DNA of 64,000 nt, taken from the NCBI GenBank assembly GCA_016200265.1, contig JACQFE010000051.1:62001-126000 (forward strand). Direction: 5' to 3'. Below, one piece after another: positions 25,167-33,813 of this stretch. The notes under the pieces were generated by a model. That model did not search any database. It was given only the letters and a program-made list of their open reading frames with translations, and was not told the origin of the DNA. The first letter of the stretch is position 1. Every line of letters begins with the position of its first letter. Source of the DNA: Planctomycetota bacterium. GTDB taxonomy: Bacteria; Planctomycetota; Phycisphaerae; UBA1845. A program made the translations under genes and the position numbers.

Positions 25167-25970
25167 TTACCAGTATCGAACTGCGGGCTCGCCTGCCGGA
25201 CGATTGGTGCATTCTAGGCGAGAAAAACATAACATAGGCAAACGGTGCTCGCATGCCTGCAATGTGAGCGAGCGAAATGTCTCAAGTCCCCATCTTGCAT
25301 TCTCGATCAAGGCCAGTCCCGATTTCATTTCACTTTGGGGTTTTCCAAGAAGCCGCCTCAACAAGCCCGTCTTCTTAGCCGGCGGAGCAATGTCTTTTGG
25401 GGTCGATTGTTGCTTCATTTCGATGGACAAGCTTTCAAGTTCCTCGTTGAGCTTGAACACTGATCCAATGACGGAGCGTTCGTCTGAATCTGGCGTCGGG
25501 GCCTCAAATACAATCGAGATATCGCTTGGCAACCAAAGCGCTGCTCGCAAAAGATGCGGACACCGAGATGCAAATGTGGGCACGAAAGACCGCCGGTAAG
25601 CCGCATCATCAGTCCAAGTCCGGGGAAGTTCTTGAGGAAGGGGCAAGTCGGGATGTTCAAGATGCGCAGCCCAAATAAGAAGAGCAGCATAGCCATCAAA
25701 GCCAGGCCGGTCGGTGAAATACGATTTGTCATCGCTTTCATCCCACGAAACTGGCGCGAAGCCATCTTGCACCAGATCGTGGCTGAGCCGGCGACACCAT
25801 AGAGTTACGATCTCGCGAATTTCGTTAGCCGGTGCCGGCGCGGGCGGCTCGCCGTTTGCATGAATGATATTGTATTTGACACCTTGTTCACGTGCTTGGC
25901 GTTGAACTACGTTTTCCCATTCGCGACGGTAGAAACGAGTCATCGTGCCGACGTACAAGTCAAGTGCCAT
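25167..25970 (-). CDS. Conserved-looking hypothetical protein
   Basis: The 267-residue protein starts MALDLYVGTMTRFYRREWEN and has an aromatic-rich, soluble composition without signal peptide or membrane helix. Segments such as PVSWDESDDKSYFTDRPGFDG and YAALLIWAAHLEHPDLPLP look globular. A Lys/Pro-rich linker (PPAKKTGLLRRLLGKPQSE) lies near 195-215. I do not recognise a named family, and no catalytic motif stands out. It lies downstream of the E1-alpha gene on the same strand with a 103-bp gap, probably as a separate unit. Confidence 0.7.
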   Translation of the reverse strand: MALDLYVGTMTRFYRREWENVVQRQAREQGVKYNIIHANGEPPAPAPANEIREIVTLWCRRLSHDLVQDGFAPVSWDESDDKSYFTDRPGFDGYAALLIWAAHLEHPDLPLPQELPRTWTDDAAYRRSFVPTFASRCPHLLRAALWLPSDISIVFEAPTPDSDERSVIGSVFKLNEELESLSIEMKQQSTPKDIAPPAKKTGLLRRLLGKPQSEMKSGLALIENARWGLETFRSLTLQACEHRLPMLCFSRLECTNRPAGEPAVRYW

Positions 25971-26073
25971 CTGTTACACCCAAAGACCAGATGCCCAATC
26001 GGTCGAAGCTTCAGTCATTGTTCGGAATACTAAGGAATGATCCATCTTGGGCCGAATCCTACTATCAGCGAAG

Positions 26074-27171
26074 TCAGTGTCCTTTGCCCACCCCCTCGCG
26101 TTGCAAGCACGCGGCGAATTCGTCGCGCTGCTTTTCCAGCTCCGGCGGCATTTGGGCGTACATGAAGTTGAAGCAGTCGAGCGGATCGACATCGCGACCG
26201 GCCTCATAGCGCTCGACGGCCGCCGCCACTTGGGCTTGCACGTCAGCCTCGATTTCGTCAATCAATTTTGGGTTCAAGACTTTTCGCTTCACCAAGTACT
26301 TTAGGTAGCGCGGAATCGGGTCGAGCTTTTCCCACTTTTCGACTTCATCGTTGGTGCGATATTTCGTGGGATCGTCGGCGGTCGTGTGGACGCTGAGGCG
26401 ATAGGTGACGGCCTCGATCAACGTCGGTCCGCCGCCTTTCTTCGCTTTCACGAGCGCCTCCTTCGTCGCCGCATATACCGCGAGCGCGTCGTTGCCATCG
26501 ACCTGAATTCCGTCAAATCCATAGGCGAGTGCTTTTTGGGCGATGGTCTCGGAGGCCGTCTGCTGGTCGCGAGGAATGGAGATCGCCCACTGATTGTTCT
26601 CGATGAAGAAAATCACCGGCAATTTGTACACGCCGGCAAAATTCATCGACTCATGGAAGTCGCCTTCGCTCGTGCCGCCGTCACCGCAGTAGCAGATCAC
26701 GGCGTGCTTGTCGCCGCGAATTTTCATGGCCCAGGCGATGCCCATGGCGTGCGGGCATTGCGATGCGATCGGCACGGCGATGGGCAGCTCGCGAGCACCC
26801 TCCGGCGGACAGCAACCCTCCTCATAACCGCCCCAGAATTGCAGGATTCGCTCCAGCGGCCAGCCGCGATGAAAGAACGAACCCGGCTCGCGAAATGCGG
26901 GGACGATCCAATCTTCTTTTTCGAGTGCGATCGTGGACGCACAATGTGCGGCCTCTTGTCCGCGACATGGGCCGTAGGTGCCGATGCGCCCCTGCCGCTG
27001 GAGATTGATGCATCGTTCATCGAGCCGCCGCGCGGTGAGCATCAGGCGATACAGCGCTAGCGACTTGTCCGCATCGAGCTTTGGATCAAGTTCCTCATCG
27101 AACTTGCCATTGCCATCGAGGATGCCGAGGTATTCCACTTTCGGTTTGATCTTGATTGGTTTTCGAGGCAT
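26074..27171 (-). CDS. pdhA: Thiamine-diphosphate dehydrogenase E1 component alpha subunit (pyruvate dehydrogenase type)
   Basis: The protein belongs to the E1-alpha subunits of 2-oxo acid dehydrogenases, which decarboxylate pyruvate or branched-chain 2-oxo acids with thiamine diphosphate. The TPP motif runs from GDGGTSEGDFHESMNFA (163-179) to IENNQ (190-194). The phosphorylation-loop region with SVHTTADDPTKYR is intact. The 365-residue length is normal. Subunits E1-beta and E2 are not next to it, which is unusual, so the exact substrate cannot be fixed. Its neighbours are an SDH-type protease gene upstream and a hypothetical gene downstream. Confidence 0.88.
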   Translation of the reverse strand: MPRKPIKIKPKVEYLGILDGNGKFDEELDPKLDADKSLALYRLMLTARRLDERCINLQRQGRIGTYGPCRGQEAAHCASTIALEKEDWIVPAFREPGSFFHRGWPLERILQFWGGYEEGCCPPEGARELPIAVPIASQCPHAMGIAWAMKIRGDKHAVICYCGDGGTSEGDFHESMNFAGVYKLPVIFFIENNQWAISIPRDQQTASETIAQKALAYGFDGIQVDGNDALAVYAATKEALVKAKKGGGPTLIEAVTYRLSVHTTADDPTKYRTNDEVEKWEKLDPIPRYLKYLVKRKVLNPKLIDEIEADVQAQVAAAVERYEAGRDVDPLDCFNFMYAQMPPELEKQRDEFAACLQREGVGKGH

Positions 27172-27207
27172 ATCCCAATAATCCCGTTCAGGCCTACATG
27201 CCTGCCA

Positions 27208-28269
27208 TCAACTCATATATCGCTTAACGCGCTTCATGCGGCCATTTTTCATCGTACACTGATACCAACACGATTCGACGTTCAGAGTAACCCACTGGCG
27301 TTCTTCGCGGCGATAGTGCCAGTCCTTGTCATTCTGGTAATAGAGCTGGACGCCGTCGCCTTCAATAATATTGACAATTTCGTTGTTGTGGTAGTTCATT
27401 TCATCAAAGTCGGTGACCGCCCGCTGGCCCATCTCGGAATACAAGTGGTTCAAGTCCAGCAACGTCTGATTAAGCCACGGATCCAGTGCATTGACCTTCA
27501 GCCCCAGCTTTCGGGCCTCGTAGGGCGTGATCGGATATTCGTGGGCCGGATATTGGGCGTTCAGGGCGTTGGCGATGCGTTCGGCCTCGGTCTGATCGGT
27601 CAGATGATATCGCAGGATTTCCGTGCAAAGACGGATGGAGAGCGAAGTGGCCCGATCGACCGCACCGATCACGAGCGGGTGCAGATATTTGTAAAGCTCC
27701 TGGTACGGGTTTACGTCTTTTTGCGACGCATACTTGGTCCACAGGTTGATCACCCGCTGCACTTCATCCTGGCCGACGAAGGCGATTTCGTTTCGCGGAT
27801 CGACCGGTCCCATCTGGTGCTCAAGCGAAGTATCCACCGGGGTCAGAAAAGAGAGCGGGCCCATTTGGATTTCGTCCGCGCCGAGGGCGAGCATGGTGGC
27901 CGCGGATGCGCATTCGAGCGGCACGACGACGACGAGCCGTCCGACGAACTCGCGGAGCAAATGAATGAGCCGCAACGACGATTGTCCGTCACCGCCGTCG
28001 GATTTCACGAACAAGATGATTTGCTTTTCCGGCTTGACCAGTCGGAGAACTTCGTACATGGCCTGCACATCGTTGCCGCAGATAGAGCCGGCTTCGCTCG
28101 TCCAATAGGTGAGAAACGTACCGTCGAGTCGTCCGACGATTCGGCGGATGATTTCCTGTGTTTTCTCAAAGAGAATCGGCGGTGTCTTGACCCGTAGGCC
28201 GCGGCGCGATTTCAATGGGAGATTACTCGATGAGCGATTCGCGACGCTGGTTCGTTTACGCTGGGGCAT
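27208..28269 (-). CDS. ClpP/crotonase-fold serine protease of the SDH family
   Basis: The central domain carries a ClpP-like fold: LFVKSDGGDGQSSLRLIHLL, then VVPLECASAATMLALGADEI with the likely nucleophile Ser122, then QMGPLSFLTPVDTSL. This matches the SDH (serine dehydrogenase proteinase)/SppA-like group. The protein is soluble by eye, with a basic N-terminus and a C-terminal part of about 70 residues rich in Tyr/Trp with no known domain. AAGG precedes the ATG. The 36-bp gap to the E1-alpha gene suggests co-transcription; a functional link is not evident. Confidence 0.8.
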   Translation of the reverse strand: MPQRKRTSVANRSSSNLPLKSRRGLRVKTPPILFEKTQEIIRRIVGRLDGTFLTYWTSEAGSICGNDVQAMYEVLRLVKPEKQIILFVKSDGGDGQSSLRLIHLLREFVGRLVVVVPLECASAATMLALGADEIQMGPLSFLTPVDTSLEHQMGPVDPRNEIAFVGQDEVQRVINLWTKYASQKDVNPYQELYKYLHPLVIGAVDRATSLSIRLCTEILRYHLTDQTEAERIANALNAQYPAHEYPITPYEARKLGLKVNALDPWLNQTLLDLNHLYSEMGQRAVTDFDEMNYHNNEIVNIIEGDGVQLYYQNDKDWHYRREERQWVTLNVESCWYQCTMKNGRMKRVKRYMS

Positions 28270-28434
28270 TCCCTACACCTTTATTCTCAATTCGCGATGG
28301 ACCGCAACTACGCCGGCCGATTCGCCACGAAATTCAAAATGCTGTCACGAACGAAGGAGTGTATCGTTTTGGGCGGGCAGTGTCATCCGATCAATGGGAG
28401 GCTTCGAACCATGGCAATGATCAGTGAATTCTTG

Positions 28435-29661
28435 CTATAGATTCAGGACGATTGGTGTTCCCTGCCCGTGCTTTGCGAGCAGCGATGGAGAAACCTGGAC
28501 ACCCAAACCGGCGCCGCGAAGACGTGGAGGCTTACCGCCAAGGCCAAATCGAAGCGATCGGTCGGTTATGTCACGCGCGAGGACGCGTGAGCCGTCGCAG
28601 CCTTCAGCCCAACGCACCTCGGGACACGCTTCGAGAAATCGCAATCCGGCCGCAAAGAGAATACTCGTTTCCCCTGCCATGCAGCCAAGTTGGATCGCGA
28701 CTCCAGCACGCCGTGCGAGTGCTGCAAGCCTGAGTGACGGCAGCAATCCTCCGCATCTACAAATTCGAATATTGAATCCAATGGGGCCACCGAGATTGAT
28801 CAATTCCTCCGCGTCGTTGCGGGTGATCACAGATTCGTCGTAAACAACCAGCGGCAAGGGAGCGTGCGTTGGTCGGATTGATTTTTCGTTTTTACGAGAG
28901 GATTCGAGGGCGGATCGAAACGCTGGTACTGTTCCACGTGGGACCGGCTGCTCGATGGCCGCAATTGGCAAATCCGAATTTGCGGCGATCCAATGTGCAG
29001 CTTCTTCAGGTGACCAGGCGCCATTCGCATCGACGCGAAGTGTGACACGGCCACGCGCGATCGCCTTGCGCAAATAATTCACAACCCGTTTGAGCCGAAC
29101 AATGTCCCCTTCGAATCCGACTTTGAGTTTGAAGTCTCGGAAACCGGCCCAATACATTCGCCGCAGAGTTCGCATCGTCAAGCGATCGTCGTCGATCGCA
29201 AGAACACCGCTGAATCGAATGTGGTTGATGCTGCCCGGCGAGCCGAAACCAGCCAGTTCCATCCATTGCACGATTGCATCCATGTCGCGGTCGAACGCCC
29301 GCATCGAAGCATCGAGCAAGGCGAGTTCGATGGCCGCTCGAGCGGCGGTGATGATTCGACCGTTTTCAGTTTCGCAGGGAAGTGCGTCGATAGACTCAAG
29401 AGCCTCGGGGAAGGACTTGGCGTGGAATTTCATCACTGCGGGCGCAAAGATTTCCTGCAAGTCGCGAATCAAAGTCACAACTGTTTCGCCGGCCACGTAT
29501 TCGCACGGCAGTGTTTCACCGTATCCCATGACGCCATTGAGCAATTCGACGCCGACGATGACCCTCTCGCTCGAATCGCGGGATAAGGCCGCGTGAGCGA
29601 CTCTTGTCCTCATTGGGATTCGTAACGAATGAATCGTGAATCGTTGAACGATGGCATCCAT
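28435..29661 (-). CDS. Enolase-superfamily protein (muconate cycloisomerase/dipeptide epimerase subgroup) with altered base
   Basis: The capping domain and barrel of the MLE/AEE subgroup are visible: KLK at 178-180 with Lys180 as one catalytic base, and metal ligands Asp211 (VDANGAW), Glu237 (IEQPV) and Asp275 (VYDESV). The second base, normally the Lys of NIK 24 residues after the last metal ligand, is Arg299 here (NIRICRCGG). Two-base racemisation or epimerisation therefore looks impaired, while one-base reactions such as syn-elimination or cycloisomerisation stay possible. The gene is monocistronic by eye. Specificity is unknown. Confidence 0.82.
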   Translation of the reverse strand: MDAIVQRFTIHSLRIPMRTRVAHAALSRDSSERVIVGVELLNGVMGYGETLPCEYVAGETVVTLIRDLQEIFAPAVMKFHAKSFPEALESIDALPCETENGRIITAARAAIELALLDASMRAFDRDMDAIVQWMELAGFGSPGSINHIRFSGVLAIDDDRLTMRTLRRMYWAGFRDFKLKVGFEGDIVRLKRVVNYLRKAIARGRVTLRVDANGAWSPEEAAHWIAANSDLPIAAIEQPVPRGTVPAFRSALESSRKNEKSIRPTHAPLPLVVYDESVITRNDAEELINLGGPIGFNIRICRCGGLLPSLRLAALARRAGVAIQLGCMAGETSILFAAGLRFLEACPEVRWAEGCDGSRVLARDITDRSLRFGLGGKPPRLRGAGLGVQVSPSLLAKHGQGTPIVLNL

Positions 29662-29774
29662 TTCAAATCCATGGTAATCGTTTGGTATGTTCGCGCCGAA
29701 GTAGGGAATACCCGCTATTCGATTGCCTGGCTGCGTGCGACGTTTAATACTCTAAGACCCGATTCCCGGGTAAA

Positions 29775-30428
29775 ATGGTGTCTGTCGTGCGACGCGATCC
29801 TGACAATCACACGTACGGTCCGGCGCCTGTTGGCGATCAGCCTAACACACGGCGGCGCCGCATTGCGTCCACAATTTCCATCGCGGCCATGGTATTATCA
29901 GCAGTTCTTGCCGTGACAGTTGCGGCTTGCTGGGTACGCAGTTACTGGTTCTGCGACAGCGTGGGTTGCCGGACTGGGTGCGATCGAGACATCTTGCCTA
30001 ACTACGAATTGCACATCTGGAGCGCACACGGCTCGATGGAGATCTCTGTCGGGAAGTATCCTCAAGAAAGGACGATTTGCGAGCCGAGGTGGCGTTATCA
30101 GTCGAGTCGTGGTACGAGGCTGAAATGGGGCGGCGCGCGAGACAGCCTCGTCCATTGGCTGGGTTTTCGATTCGCCCGATTTGCCGCACAAACTCAGCCG
30201 TTTGTTTCTCCCGGCAGCGTACTCGTCAACACGCCGCATTGGTTTCCATTCTTGCTGTTATCCGTATATCCGGCATTCCGGATCCGGCATTGGTTGATCC
30301 AGCGAAGACGAGCACGACTCGGTTTTTGCGCTTGCGGTTATGATTTGCGGGGATCGGTGAGTCGCTGTTCCGAGTGCGGACGACTCATCGGCGAAGGCGC
30401 TCGATCATCCGATTATCAGGTGTTGTAA
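29775..30428 (+). CDS. Planctomycete-type membrane protein with C-terminal zinc ribbon
   Basis: The 217-residue protein has an N-terminal hydrophobic helix (about 30-52), a Trp/Arg-rich exposed region, a second hydrophobic segment (about 156-170) and a C-terminal zinc ribbon CACGYDLRGSVSRCSECGRL. That combination recurs widely in Planctomycetota as 'hypothetical protein'; the function is unknown. No ribosome site is obvious. The final helix plus zinc ribbon would face the cytoplasm if the first segment is a membrane anchor. Confidence 0.72.
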   Translation: MVSVVRRDPDNHTYGPAPVGDQPNTRRRRIASTISIAAMVLSAVLAVTVAACWVRSYWFCDSVGCRTGCDRDILPNYELHIWSAHGSMEISVGKYPQERTICEPRWRYQSSRGTRLKWGGARDSLVHWLGFRFARFAAQTQPFVSPGSVLVNTPHWFPFLLLSVYPAFRIRHWLIQRRRARLGFCACGYDLRGSVSRCSECGRLIGEGARSSDYQVL

Positions 30429-30459
30429 GAGCAGATGCCGAAGGCATCGCCTGCGTCAA

Positions 30460-30957
30460 TTATTGAATCGTCGACGCCGCGGCGCTGTGCATTCCTGGAT
30501 CGTGAGCGCGAACCTGACTGAGGATGCCGGAAATAAGCACAATGGCGGCCGCAAGCGTCAGCAAGATATTGAGCCATTTTTTTCTCGATGCGTGCATCTT
30601 GGCGAAGGCCTGACTTCGACTACTCAATCCGATCGCGATCCAAAAAACGGCGATGGCAGCCAGCAACTTCACGCCGAAAATCGGGTGATACGGCAATGGA
30701 TGGATTTTCGGCGGAACCGCAAGAATCCAGAAGTTCAGACCGCCGGTGATGAGCAGTAGCGCGATGCACGCGTGCAGAATTTTCATCCATCGCAAACGAA
30801 TGGCCTCTCGCAATCTTTCGTGCACATCGTCATTTAACGTGCTCGTCGCAGCGGGCAGCAGCGCGAAACGCACATACGCAGCGCCGCCGACGGCAGTGAT
30901 CGCGGAGAGGATGTGGATCCAACGCGAGATCAGCAAAAACCAATTGAAGTTGTCCAT
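30460..30957 (-). CDS. Four-helix membrane protein, CopD-like
   Basis: Four transmembrane helices lie at about 8-29, 59-78, 93-112 and 127-146. The first contains SRWIHILSAITAVGG, which resembles the R-x-H-x4-x-GG pattern of CopD/YcnJ-type membrane domains; further His residues occur at HACI and HPLPYHPIF. Heme or copper handling is possible but not shown. It lies 65 bp downstream of purD on the same strand and might share its transcript. Confidence 0.65.
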   Translation of the reverse strand: MDNFNWFLLISRWIHILSAITAVGGAAYVRFALLPAATSTLNDDVHERLREAIRLRWMKILHACIALLLITGGLNFWILAVPPKIHPLPYHPIFGVKLLAAIAVFWIAIGLSSRSQAFAKMHASRKKWLNILLTLAAAIVLISGILSQVRAHDPGMHSAAASTIQ

Positions 30958-31022
30958 GCATTTAGGATACCGCGTGATTCGGCGGCCGTCACACTACGGG
31001 ATTCCTGACCAAACCAGCGCGT

Positions 31023-32306
31023 TCAAATACAGGAAGTTGCCTTGTCGGCGATATCGCGGCGGAACGTTGCGCCTTCGAATTGAATTTTCTCGACGCCCGA
31101 ATAGGCCGCCTTCTTCGCGCTTTGAATGGTTTCACCCAGTCCGGTCACGGCCAACACCCGACCGCTACTGGAAACGACAAGATTCTCAACACGCTTCGTA
31201 CCGGCATGGTAGACATGAACATCGGGCAGCCGACGCGCCGAATCGAGACCGCTGATCACTTTCCCGATTTGCGGCTTGGCGGGATAGCCTTCACTGGCCA
31301 TTACAACGGAAACCGCGGCGCGGGAATCCCATTGAATTTCCATGTCCGCCAACTTTCCATCGACGACCGCACTCAGAACATCAAAAAGATCATAATTCAA
31401 TCGAGGAAGTAGAACCTCGGCTTCGGGATCGCCGAAACGGCAATTGAATTCCAGCACTTTCGGCCCGCCGGGCGTCATCATGAGTCCGACGTACAAAATG
31501 CCGCCATAGGGCGCGCCGTCGCCTCGCAACGCGTCAACGATCGGAACCAGAACATCCCGCTCGACGATGGCTAGAACTTCCGACGTTGCCACTGGCGCGG
31601 GACTGTATGCACCCATCCCACCCGTATTGGGGCCTATATCGCCGTCACCGAGCCGCTTGTGATCCTGGGCGCTGTCGAGCAAGTAGATTGTACGGCCGTC
31701 GATCAGGGCATGAACCGAAACTTCCGGACCCTGCAAGAGTTCTTCGACGACGACGGTCGATCCGGCGTCACCGAATTCTCGCTTGACCATCATCTGTTCC
31801 AGCGCGAGAATCGCTTCGGCAGAGGACGAGCAGACAATAACGCCCTTGCCCGCGGCAAGCCCGGCAGCCTTGACGACGAGTCCGTCGTCTCGCGTGGCCA
31901 CATAGGCGCGGGCATCCGCGTATCGGTCGAATATTCTAGCCTCGGCGGTGGGCACGTAGGCCGCTCGCATGAGACGCTTCGCATAAGCCTTGTCGCCCTC
32001 AATTCGAGCGGCGGCGGCGGTCGGGCCGAAGATTCGCAGGCCTGCGGATTGAAAACGATCGACGATTCCGGCGCAGAGCGGCGCCTCCGGTCCGACAACG
32101 GTCAACCCGATGTTTGAAGCTTTCGCAAATTGGACGAGCTTATCCAGTTCATCAATTCCGATCGGCACGTTTTCGGCGACGATCGCGGTGCCTGCATTGC
32201 CCGGTGCGCAGAAAACGCGCTCGACCTTGGGCGAGGTCGCCAGCTTTTCGGCCAAGGCGTGCTCACGTGCCCCGCTCCCCACAACAAGTACTTTCGATTT
32301 GCTCAT
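31023..32306 (-). CDS. purD: Phosphoribosylamine-glycine ligase
   Basis: PurD makes GAR from phosphoribosylamine, glycine and ATP in purine synthesis. The N-terminal motif VLVVGSGAREHALAEKL and the ATP-grasp segments (DGLVVKAAGLAAGKGVIVC; GPNTGGMGAYSPAPV; VLEFNCRFGDPEAEVLLPRL) are all present. Length of about 427 residues is typical. The ATG at 32306 is preferred over an upstream in-frame GTG because it starts exactly at the family N-terminus. Confidence 0.96.
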   Translation of the reverse strand: MSKSKVLVVGSGAREHALAEKLATSPKVERVFCAPGNAGTAIVAENVPIGIDELDKLVQFAKASNIGLTVVGPEAPLCAGIVDRFQSAGLRIFGPTAAAARIEGDKAYAKRLMRAAYVPTAEARIFDRYADARAYVATRDDGLVVKAAGLAAGKGVIVCSSSAEAILALEQMMVKREFGDAGSTVVVEELLQGPEVSVHALIDGRTIYLLDSAQDHKRLGDGDIGPNTGGMGAYSPAPVATSEVLAIVERDVLVPIVDALRGDGAPYGGILYVGLMMTPGGPKVLEFNCRFGDPEAEVLLPRLNYDLFDVLSAVVDGKLADMEIQWDSRAAVSVVMASEGYPAKPQIGKVISGLDSARRLPDVHVYHAGTKRVENLVVSSSGRVLAVTGLGETIQSAKKAAYSGVEKIQFEGATFRRDIADKATSCI

Positions 32307-32428
32307 TTCGATCAACGATCCGGCGCCCACCAAAGTTCGGACGAGTTGATTCTACAGGGTTTGTGATCCGTTGGAATGTTGACACGCGCACGCGCGTCGC
32401 ATAGTGTCACAGGTCGCGGCATTTAGGC

Positions 32429-32501
32429 TGCGGGGTAGAGCAGTTGGCAGCTCGTCGGGCTCATAACCCGGAGGTCGCTGGTTCGAGTCCAGCCCCCGCT
32501 A
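32429..32501 (+). tRNA. Initiator tRNA-fMet (CAT)
   Basis: The 73-nt cloverleaf has acceptor stem TGCGGGG/CCCCGCT, D stem GAGC/GCTC, anticodon loop CTCATAA and T arm GCTGG-TTCGAGT-CCAGC. Initiator hallmarks are seen: no Watson-Crick pair at 1:72 (U:U), three consecutive G:C pairs at the base of the anticodon stem (GGG/CCC) and an A11:U24 pair. CCA is not encoded. The 3' end lies about 130 bp from the end of a degraded integrase. Confidence 0.95.
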
Positions 32502-32544
32502 TTTCTGTGGCTCCCTCTGCATCGCATGAAGCCTCATACCCTTG

Positions 32545-32576
32545 AAAACCCCCGCAATACGCGGGGTTTTTTGTTT
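32545..32576 (+). terminator. Rho-independent terminator after tRNA-fMet
   Basis: A GC stem CCCCGC/GCGGGG with a 5-nt AATAC loop is flanked by A-tract and a TTTTTT-G-TTTT tail. It ends the tRNA transcript; because of the upstream A-tract it may also serve minus-strand transcripts. Confidence 0.9.
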
Positions 32577-32632
32577 TGAGGTTCTTTGATTGTAACGCCT
32601 TACTACGCTGTGCGCGCACTTGCTGTGCCGGA

Positions 32633-33793
32633 TTATGTGCCGCTTTTTTTGTCCCCTTTGGTTACCGCATCGAAATGAGCGTCCGTTGTCATCAGGTAAT
32701 CAGGCATTGCAACAGCAGGCGTGTTGCCCAGACAGCCTGTCACGACTTGAACAGGATAGGATTCAACCAATTCCGTTTCCCGGCTCGCTCCGAGATTGTG
32801 GAACAGCCGGGGCCAAGGCGTCAGTCCGGCTCGACGGACGATTTTGCCGAAAGTCGTTCGAAGGTTTGCGTTTTGCCAACCACTCGGCCCCATTGCCGCC
32901 CTGCGAAACCGTTCGTCAATCACGAATTCAGCACCATCGGGGGCTGCATCAAACGCTTCCATCAGGATGCTTCGCAATTCAGGAAACGGGGGAATGACAC
33001 GGCTCGCCTTCTCAATCCCGCGGTGCTCCGTTAATGTTGGTGGAACAGTCACGCGCCCCGTTTCCCAGTTCACGTCCTGCTACCACAAGGACAGGACTTC
33101 GCTTGGAAAACGCAGACCCCCATACCGGCTCAAGGCAATAATCGAACGCCAACGATGATCCGGGCAGGCATCGAACAACTTGGAAATTTCTGGCCGGGTG
33201 ATAAACCGCCGCCAATCCTTGATTCCTACCGCAGCGAGTCGTACCCCTTCGAACCGGCTTTCCGCAACGAGCTTTCGTCTCCGCATGGCGTGAAAGAAGG
33301 ATCGCGCCACCTCTAGTCGCTTATGGATCGTCGTGGCTGCCAGCTTGCGACCGATCAGCGATTGCTTGAAGTCATCGGCTTCTCCCGGTGCGATTCATCG
33401 AATGTCGCGCGCTTCGCCAAAGTACTCGTTCGAGTCATTGACGACGAGCCGCCGAACAATTTTCGTTGCCGGTTTCAAGTCCGCACGACTGTCCAGATAA
33501 TCGGTTAGGCTCGGACCGAGCTTTGCCCCGTCTAATTTGGCCCGCGCTTCCACCAATCCAACGCGAGAAAGGCGACGATGCAATTTATCACCAATGCTTT
33601 TCGACCATACTGCGGTCACGCGTCGCAAGGGTTGACCGTTGATCTTCGCCACGGGAACGTCCTCGACGTGCCGGCGGACCTGTTCCGCGTCGCGTTTGCT
33701 GCACTTGCCCAGTCGCAATGTCTGGCGCTTCCCGCCGCTGCCAACGAACAGGATGCGTTTTCGCCCGCTGGAATCTTTTCCGTTTGTAGCCAT
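32633..33793 (-). pseudogene. Degraded tyrosine recombinase (integrase) beside tRNA-fMet
   Basis: One continuous frame encodes a tyrosine integrase interrupted by two in-frame stops: TGA at 33395 (after EYFGEARDIR) and TAG at 33080 (after SEVLSLW). On both sides the protein resumes in the same frame: N-terminal arm/core-binding part (GKRQTLRLGKCSKRDAEQV), catalytic Arg in YGGLRFPSEV, and the C-terminal AMPDYL with its tyrosine. The HxxR motif is HNLG, so the second catalytic Arg is lost. It is therefore dead twice over. It lies 20 bp downstream of a P-loop gene and about 130 bp from tRNA-fMet, a typical integration site. Confidence 0.85.
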
Positions 33794-33813
33794 GCTAGTG
33801 CTCCGACTTTCCC

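Noticed and set aside
28929-28944. Second parS candidate TGTTCCACGTGGGACC
   Set aside because: Two positions of the right arm depart from the consensus and it lies within a coding region; kept only as a remark under the parS finding.
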